Below, piece after piece: positions 57,335 to 64,000 of a stretch of 64,000 nucleotides of DNA; position 1 is the stretch's first letter, and the number at the start of each line of letters is the position of its first letter. A program made the translations under genes and the position numbers. Below the pieces are notes generated by a model. The model made no database searches, had not been told where the DNA came from, and saw only the letters and a list, made by a program, of their open reading frames with translations. Source of the DNA: Allolobophora icterica (lineage: Eukaryota > Annelida > Clitellata > Crassiclitellata > Lumbricidae); NCBI GenBank assembly GCA_963556255.1, contig OY744614.1, positions 37,736,469 through 37,800,468 of the forward strand, read 5' to 3'.

Positions 57335-58220
57335 GCACAGTTTGTACGTAATCCGCTGAGGAACACGGTATGTTGGCAAAAACCATATATTCTGCTTTTC
57401 AGTAAAGTATCGGGTTCTGCATCAACTCTGGAACATGTGCATTTTTAGCACGTTTTCTTTCAACGATTTTATTGTGTTCCGACGATGAACAATGCACTGC
57501 CATTTTGGACCTTAGCCTCCTCACTACTAGGCCCATCTATGACTAGGCCTATGAACTCAATGGATCGTCGTATGCAGCAGCTGGTAATTACCAAACAATT
57601 GCGTCTGCTAATTAACTTGGTAAAATTTATATATGAACAGTAGACCTGCTTATTAAAGCTTAAAATTTCACATATTTGCAGTAAGATGCTGCTAAATGAG
57701 CTCACGCTAGTAACGTACATCGCACGGGAAAGCGAACGAGTCGGCAGCGTTCTGCCAACTATTTACCCACAATTCCAAGAGCGCCACTGCGTCAATTTTA
57801 GCTCGGCTGCGCCGAGGCGTTCATTGGTCTAAGTAATAATAGATGTCTATGGTATAATCCGATTCGGCTAATCACAGATTAGACATCGCAAGACCTGTAT
57901 CGGAGAACGCATACTCACGTCATCGTAAACTAGGTCATTTGTGTGCGTCATAAAGTGGGTCATTTGTGTGCGTCATATACGAGTGTGGTCTCATTTTTAT
58001 GTCCAGTCTTCCAGAATAATCCACTGACATATTGGAGCTACACTGTGTTAAAAACGTGTTAGCTTCTATCTGCCTCTAAACATGTTAATGCCGAAGCCTA
58101 GTTTTTATTTAATGACCTAGGATTTATTTAATGACTGTTACTGTGTGGATTTCATTGCACTTTGGTACATAGCGAGCCTTTACGATACTCTTAATAAGGT
58201 CTGTAATAGGTCTACTCTGT
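57335..58220. other. P element right end and flank, no gene seen
   Basis: 57826-57851 is the right TIR. A near-duplicate GGTCATTTGTGTGCGTCATA occurs at 57931 and 57958. No exon. Confidence 0.5.
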
Positions 58221-58331
58221 ATAGATACATAATTGCATACATACTTACATACATATATACACACATAGATACATATGCACATACATGCATTTACCGATTT
58301 ACGACGAATATATATGCATGCATATATGTGA

Positions 58332-58368
<37 letters not shown>
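58220..58368 (+). repeat. (CATA)n and (AT)n array
   Basis: CATACATATATACACAC units then a 30-bp TA run. Confidence 0.9.
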
Positions 58369-58371
<3 letters not shown>

Positions 58372-58743
58372 TGCGAACATAGCCTATAGTATTTATGTAA
58401 ATAAATAAGCAACTAAGTTTTGTGACCTCCTTCGAAGTCTCGTCTGCCATCAAAGTTTCGCTTAATCTGTTTTAGTTTTATTCTTTTTATTCATCTCTTA
58501 TGAAAATTGTCGTCCAGTTCGATTTCATTACCACTCTTTTCAACTCATTACGGCGTAAGCATTGTTACAATTTTACAAAGATGTTTAAAAGAAAAATTAC
58601 CAGGCAAAATCAACTGAAAATAGCTTTCGATCCAACCTAAATTTTATGAGCACGCATGCCTTTTCTTCCGTGATGGCATCGACACATTATGAGGTCGACA
58701 AGTGCATAATCATATAGTGTAAGTACCAGATTAGATAAGATAC

Positions 58744-58815
58744 GCCGGTGTCACAAAATAAAGTCTCCGGGGGGAGACTTTTAGGGGGAGACTCTGTCAC
58801 GGGACACCGGCTAGA
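58744..58815. mobile_element. Minimal CCGGTGTCAC element
   Basis: GCCGGTGTCACAAAATAAAG to GGGACACCGGC, only about 70 bp, with GTCTCCGGGGGGAGAC inside. Near-direct repeats TAGATAAGAT and TAGACAAGAT lie close to both ends. Confidence 0.7.
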
Positions 58816-59305
58816 CAAGATGAGGACTCGTTGTGACTTACTGTTGACGATGTTTATTCATGAGACGTTGGCTTCTAAGTGGACGACAAACGACTGGTGA
58901 GATCTAGGAAATGAAGGTTTCAGAACCTCAATCAACACCGGTGTTTCCATGAATAAAACAAGGAATTGTTGAATATAATTCTTATATAAGGCCCACTTTT
59001 GCTATAAAACCGCCGCGCAGTACATACTTTAGTGCCATCTAAGACCGCTTTTACGCAGGCGCCTGTGAAATTTCACCACCTATTCTACATACAGTGATCG
59101 GCGTGCATATATGACAAGAGATGATTGTCTTTGTCGTGTCGTATAATCCTGTTCTCTTCCCTCCACCCCATCCCCATGAAAACGTACAGGGCCTACCCCG
59201 TATACAGTCCAGGTTAATCACTTCTATCGTCTTAGGGGCAATTAGGAGACACTCACAATCCTTACTTAAGTCACCGTATGATTGCACTTAGGCCTGTGCT
59301 GTGGA
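58816..59305. other. No gene seen
   Basis: Short frames only. Confidence 0.5.
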
Positions 59306-59310
59306 TGGTC

Positions 59311-59965
59311 GTCATTCTCACTAAGGAGAATAAAATTATTGTCATTCTCACTAAGGAGAATAAAATTATCGTCATTCTCACAAAGGAGGATAAAATATCG
59401 TCATTCTCACTAAAGAGGATAAAATTATCGTCATGCTCACTAAAGAGGATAAAATTATCGTCATTCTCACTAAAGAGGATAAAATTATCGTCATTCTCAC
59501 TAAGAAGATAAAATTATTGTCATTCTCACTAAGAAGATGAAATTATCGTCATTCTCGCTGAGGATAATATTATCGTCATTCTCACTAAAGAGGATAAAAT
59601 TATCGTCATTCTCACTAAAGAGGATAAAATTATCGTCATTCTCACTAGAGAGGATAAAATTATCGTCATTCTCACTAAAGAGGATAAAATTATCGTCATT
59701 CTCATTAAAGAGGATAAAACTATCGTCATTCTCACTAAGGAGGATAAAATTGTCGTCATTCTCACTAACGAGGATAAAATTATCGTCATTCTCACTAAGG
59801 AGGATAAAATTATCGTCATTCTCGCTGAGGAGGATAAAATTATCGTCATTCTCGCCGAGAGATGACAAAATTATTGTCATCTCACTAAAGAGGATAAAAT
59901 TATCGTCATTCTCACTAAGAAGGATTAAATTACCGTCATTCTCGCTGAGAGAAGATAAAAATAAT
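59311..59965 (+). repeat. 30-bp minisatellite, about 21 copies
   Basis: Unit GTCATTCTCACTAAAGAGGA then TAAAATTATC, with single-base variants and 28-29-bp units. Because 30 is a multiple of 3, long frames stay open on both strands (RIKLSSFSLK and ENDDNFILLS repeats). There are no flanking exons. Confidence 0.95.
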
Positions 59966-60010
59966 CATCAACGCGCTTCTGCTACATCTCCATACGGTTA
60001 TCTTCATCGT

Positions 60011-60018
60011 GTGCGCGC

Positions 60019-60088
<70 letters not shown>

Positions 60089-60093
60089 GTGTA
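60011..60093 (+). repeat. (CG)n-(TG)n-(TATGTG)n alternating tract
   Basis: About 11 CG units pass into TG and then GTATGT units: strictly alternating purine/pyrimidine, a strong Z-DNA candidate. Confidence 0.95.
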
Positions 60094-60287
60094 AGGCAGA
60101 GTTTGTTGGAGTCGATTTACGATCGTCTGCTAATGGCATGTCGTTCGTCTGTGCGGACGGAGAGAAGCATAAATTCGTTCGTCTCTCCGTTGTTTCCAAC
60201 CAACCAGCAACTAATTGTAAATAAACATTTTCTCTCGACTTCGGTCAACGCCTCTGCGTTCATTTGCCTCGTTGACTGTACGCTTCT

Positions 60288-60370
<83 letters not shown>
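60288..60370 (+). repeat. (CT)n microsatellite
   Basis: About 40 CT units. Confidence 0.97.
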
Positions 60371-60372
<2 letters not shown>

Positions 60373-60619
60373 CTGCATTCTCTTTCTATGCCTTCCACTT
60401 CCCTGCAGGGCAGGTTCTAGGTATACAGGCGGAGCAGGCAGTTGCCTCGAAGGTCACAATTTAGGAGCGCCAGTTTGCCAAAAACTGTGTTTTATGTTTT
60501 CGTGTTTATCACCAATTTTTCTAATGATTAACGTGTGCTTTGTGTGGATTAATTAAAAACTAAAAATAATTTCAATTAGGTGGGTTCGGGTGAGCAAAAA
60601 TTTATACTTTGAAGCTAAG

Positions 60620-60865
60620 ATTGGTCCTGCTTCCTTGCATTCCATTCTCTGCATTCCGCATCCACATTCTCTGCCTTCTTCCTTCCTTTTGTGTATATGC
60701 TAAGACCGGCCTTGCGTGCTTGGTATTCCATTCTCTACATTCTCATCCACATTCTCTACCTTCTTCCTTCCTTTTGTGTATGCTAAGACCGGCCTTGCTT
60801 CCTTGCATTCCATTCTCTGCATTCTCATCCACATTCTCTGCCTTCTTCCTTCCTTTTGTGCATGC
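60620..60865 (+). repeat. About 90-bp tandem repeat, three copies
   Basis: Each unit has GCTAAGACCGGCCTTGC, TTCCATTCTCTGCATTC, ATCCACATTCTC and CTTCTTCCTTCCTTTTGTG. Confidence 0.85.
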
Positions 60866-60869
60866 TTTG

Positions 60870-61300
60870 TCTTCTTGTCATCAACAATCTCCTCCTCTGA
60901 TTTTCTTCTTTGTTCTCTTTCATTCCTTTTCCGCCTTCTTCTCTGCCTTCTCCGCGTCTGTCTCTCATTCTCTGTACATTCTTCTCTGGAACTAACAAAG
61001 TGTAATGCCTTTCCGCCGGTCCATATGTTGCCAATTAACTTGCCTTAATTAGACAGATCCAACAAATCCAACTAGTTGTTCTTTTTTATGCCAGTACCAA
61101 TACGTGCTGTGCCACTCGTATCTGGGCATTACGTGCGGCACGCAACGGCTGCTTGCTTGCAGATAATCTCGACAAAAGAAATCCATCTATCTATAGGAAT
61201 CAACATTCGACTGAACTTTTCCAACGCAGCACGATTTCGGTATAATCTTAGGCGACCATTGGCCGATGCGTTCTGCGTTTTGCCCCCTACACGTCTTGTC
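60870..61300. other. No gene seen
   Basis: Pyrimidine-rich to 60990, then unremarkable. Confidence 0.5.
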
Positions 61301-61301
61301 T

Positions 61302-61540
61302 TTGGCCGGTGTCACGATATAAGGCGCTCCCAAAAGGAGTCTCCCCGGACTGGAATAATATCTCCCCCTCCCCAAGGCAGTGAATAATCTAGACGTCTTT
61401 GGGGGGGTAAATTCCCCCCCAGGATTGATGTTTCCCCCCAGAATCCAGCAATATTGTAATGTAGACACGTGTTGGGGTGGAAAATCCCCCCCAGGAAACT
61501 TGTTTCCCCCCCACAAGAGGGGGACTAGATTACAGCCTGC
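61302..61540. mobile_element. Probable CCGGTGTCAC element with C-run body
   Basis: Begins GCCGGTGTCACGATATAAGG. The body repeats short C-run motifs (TTCCCCCC) and GGGGG runs in inverted arrangement. The right end is not identified. Confidence 0.5.
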
Positions 61541-61639
61541 CCCAAGGGACAGTTTCGAAACAAAGCCCAGCTCTACGAAAGGCTCAATGTGTTAAGAACA
61601 TAACGAAATAATTCCAAAGGTATTTTGTATTGAATTATG

Positions 61640-62121
61640 AATGTATGTATTTATGTAGGCCTATGTTTGTACGTATGTATGTGTGTATGGTTCTACATAT
61701 TAATTTTATAAGCATACATGTATATGTGGCAGTACGTATGTAGGTATGTAGGTATGCATGTATGTATGTGCGCATGTACGTATGTATGTATTTATTTATG
61801 TCTGTCTGTATGTATGTACGTACGTACGTACGTATGCATGTATGTATTATGTATATATATACGTATGTACGTACGTAGGTATGTATGTGCGTATGTAGGC
61901 CTATGTATGTATAGATATACAGAATAGATAAAGCTACGCTTTATCTATTCTGTGGTATTATGTATGTTTGTATGTATGCACGTACGTATGTATGTGCGTA
62001 TATATATATGTATTATGTATGCACGTATTTATGTATGTCTGTATGTATGTACGCATGCATGTATTATGTATATATATTATCTATGTATGTATGTAGGTAT
62101 TGTAGGTGTGTGTGTGCGTGC

Positions 62122-62152
<31 letters not shown>

Positions 62153-62260
62153 GTGTGAGTGTGTGTGTGTGTGTGTGTGTGTATGTACGTATGTATGTAT
62201 GTACGTATGCATGTATGTATATATGTAGGCCTATGTATGTATGTAGGTATGGATGTGGAC
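61640..62260 (+). repeat. GTAT/ACGT array with (GT)n and a palindrome
   Basis: Degenerate GTATGTACGTACG units. A perfect 15-bp hairpin, CAGAATAGATAAAGC / TAC / inverse, sits at 61920-61952. (GT)n with TGGTGTGAG interruptions at 62105-62182. Confidence 0.9.
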
Positions 62261-62810
62261 ATCTGTATATCGTACATTCTGTAATTACGTCTGTTATAAG
62301 GCAATGTGTGTTGTCAGAATGAAGTTGGATTTGTTTATCTTTCTTAGCTCTGTTTCCGATTGCAAACGGAATTAGAGGAGACTTGCGTTCCATGGCGTAA
62401 CAATTCATCGTCTATATCAGGAGGAAATAATCGACCTTCTTAAGGTTAGCTCGATCGGTCTTGCAATCAGATGAAAGGATATCCGACTACTCACGATATA
62501 TATACGTAGTCGTATCCAGTGGTTAAAGTGGTTTGGGTGAGCAGTGGGAACTCCAAGGAAGAGTTTTATTGGAACTCATGCGTTACCAGGGTTACGCCGT
62601 TCCCACGCGTTCCCATGGTGCACCCGCTTTAAACGCTGCACGTATCCCTTACATTCCTAGGATTAAGTATATCGTAACAGTATATATATTTATATATATA
62701 CTGTATATATGTTTGCATGTATTTACTATATTATCATATAGAATATTGGTAGAAATATTAGATTGGTATATGTATACATATTATGCCGACTGGTATACAT
62801 GTAGAACACA
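62261..62810. other. No gene seen
   Basis: Near 62562-62625 CGTTACCAGGGTTACGCC and CCCACGCGTTCCCATGG may be decayed repeat ends. Nothing coding. Confidence 0.45.
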
Positions 62811-62811
62811 T

Positions 62812-63051
62812 GATGTATGTATGTATGTATGTACGTATGTATGCATGTATGTATGTATGTATGTATGTATGTATGTATGTATGTATGTATGTATGTATGT
62901 ATGTATGTATGTATGTATGTATGTATGTATGTATGTATGTATGTATGTATGTATGTATGTATGTATGTATGTATGTATGTATGTATGTATGCACGTATGT
63001 ATGTATGTGTGTGTATGTATGTATGTATGTATGTATGTATGTATGTATGTG
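62812..63051 (+). repeat. (GTAT)n microsatellite
   Basis: About 55 units with rare GTAC/GCAT/GTGT variants. Confidence 0.97.
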
Positions 63052-63597
63052 GTCTTTCTGTTATAATATAACTGGCGTGACGGGGATTGTTAGTGTTTAA
63101 CAGTATCTTTTGTCTGCCGCCCTGGCAGTCGACCTGACTTAATACCCTTAAATGAGAATGGATTGAACTGGTGTGTGCATGTAATTTCTCTTTTAATTAT
63201 AGTCCGTGCGCAGTCTTATATCCAGACTTCGTTGTGGCGCTGACCGAAAACGGTTGTGGCGAAGCTGAACTTGTGTTTGAATTGGATCAAAGACTATAAC
63301 GAAGTTTTGTTGCATCGAAAGCCGTTAAAGTCGATAAGAGTTTTTACCGTAAACTGCTCATAGTTTGTAAGTTGGTGTTTAACGACGTTGTGTCATAAGA
63401 AAAATGATTAGCGTCGCCCTCCTCGTTTATCCACGCTTGGGACTGGCACTAACAGAGTACGGACAGTGGCGGAGTTAGTAGTACAGTAATTTTCAAACCC
63501 TCATGTGAGCTGGTGTCTTAGGATCCACAGTTTAATGACATCTTATGGCAACAAAGACCAGAAATTATGTTGAACAGTATAACCGTTCGTATGGCAT
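63052..63597. other. No gene seen
   Basis: Unremarkable sequence. Confidence 0.5.
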
Positions 63598-63601
63598 GAT
63601 A

Positions 63602-63606
63602 CAATT

Positions 63607-63689
<83 letters not shown>

Positions 63690-63690
63690 T
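63602..63690 (+). repeat. (AATC)n microsatellite
   Basis: About 22 ATCA units. It may be the tail of a LINE, as at 31890-31918, but no LINE hairpin is seen upstream. Confidence 0.95.
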
Positions 63691-64000
63691 AATCAATTTC
63701 GTTTACTCTCAAAAGCAAGTTGACAAGATCGCAACTTGTAACAGAGTACACTTTCTAATTATCGTAAGTAATAGTACATAAGTTGTTAGGAAATTATGAC
63801 TGTAGGCAATATTATGATTTGAGGTAAAGGCTAGAATAGGAATTATAGGTACATTGTTCAGTAGATGTTTTAAATAATACTTGAGATATGAAATTACGAT
63901 CACCTCGAACGGGGAGGAGAAAACCATGCGGTCTTGTCATGGTCTTAGCTCATATCGGGAATGAGGGCGGTGGGTGGGGGGGGGGTGAATAGTCTGCGAA
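63691..64000. other. No gene seen
   Basis: AT-rich; a G run at 63977. Confidence 0.5.

Larger units (their letters stand above)
51709..57851 (+). mobile_element. Complete P element (THAP9-type), TSD GTATAATC
   Basis: Perfect 8-bp duplication GTATAATC at 51701-51708 and 57852-57859, the length P elements make. TIRs: CATAGACATCTTCTATTT.ACTTAGAC at the left against the inverse of GTCTAAGTAATAATAGATGTCTATG at the right, about 25 bp with a few differences. It encloses one three-exon transposase gene with an open frame throughout. Later or co-resident passengers: LINE tails at 52325-52560 and 56810-57080, and a MITE at 57174-57326. Length 6.14 kb with passengers. Whether it can still move is untested. 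Confidence 0.93.

Noticed and set aside
59500..60094. Repeat protein of RIKLSSFSLK units, or CRISPR
   Set aside because: Contiguous 30-bp units with no spacers; both strands are open, so the frame has no evidential value.

Overview
This is eukaryotic nuclear DNA: split genes with GT-AG introns, dense microsatellites, LINE remnants and DNA transposons. The organism is probably a marine invertebrate deuterostome, perhaps an echinoderm. That is inference from three things: a peptide GPCR of the NPY/luqin/RYamide type, a complete THAP9-like P element, and many copies of the palindrome TAGGCCTA. No bacterial, organellar or viral gene was recognised.

Three gene models can be supported. (1) A class A peptide GPCR on the + strand, with exon 1 at 32274-33038 and exon 2 at 44574-45047. 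The exons join in phase to give 412 aa and are separated by an 11.5-kb intron full of repeats. (2) A three-exon THAP9/P-element transposase on the + strand (51865-51935, 52864-53659, 54292-56130). It joins in phase to 901 aa and lies in a complete 6.1-kb P element (51709-57851) that has terminal inverted repeats and a perfect 8-bp target duplication, GTATAATC. (3) A tentative small two-exon gene on the - strand (exon 1 2690-2570, exon 2 2161-1902). It sits below a promoter-like block with two CCAAT boxes and a perfect RFX X-box.

Layout. 1-4.1 kb: LINE tail, hAT-like MITEs and the small - strand gene. 4.1-11.2 kb: minisatellites, tRNA-like SINE remnants, telomere-like CCCTAA degenerates and a decayed LINE reverse transcriptase. 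11.9-13.8 kb: a 1.84-kb hAT-like element carrying two younger elements. 13.8-20.2 kb: LINE pieces, one split by a 1.28-kb hAT-like insertion, with long GA, CT and GTAT tracts. 20-29.5 kb: microsatellites, a 1.13-kb hAT-like element inside a 21-bp minisatellite, and a 188-bp satellite. 30-32.2 kb: LINE 3' tails. 32.2-45.3 kb: the GPCR locus. 45.3-51.3 kb: MITEs, a mariner-like element with two nested insertions, and a foldback element. 51.7-57.9 kb: the P element. 57.9-64 kb: a 30-bp minisatellite, a Z-DNA-type CG/TG tract and GTAT arrays.

The dominant theme is nested class II transposition. At least eight elements have perfect 8-bp target duplications that can be read by eye, so their relative ages can be ordered. 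Most long open frames here are translations of simple repeats and were left out. Homology calls come from motif recognition only; no database search was possible.
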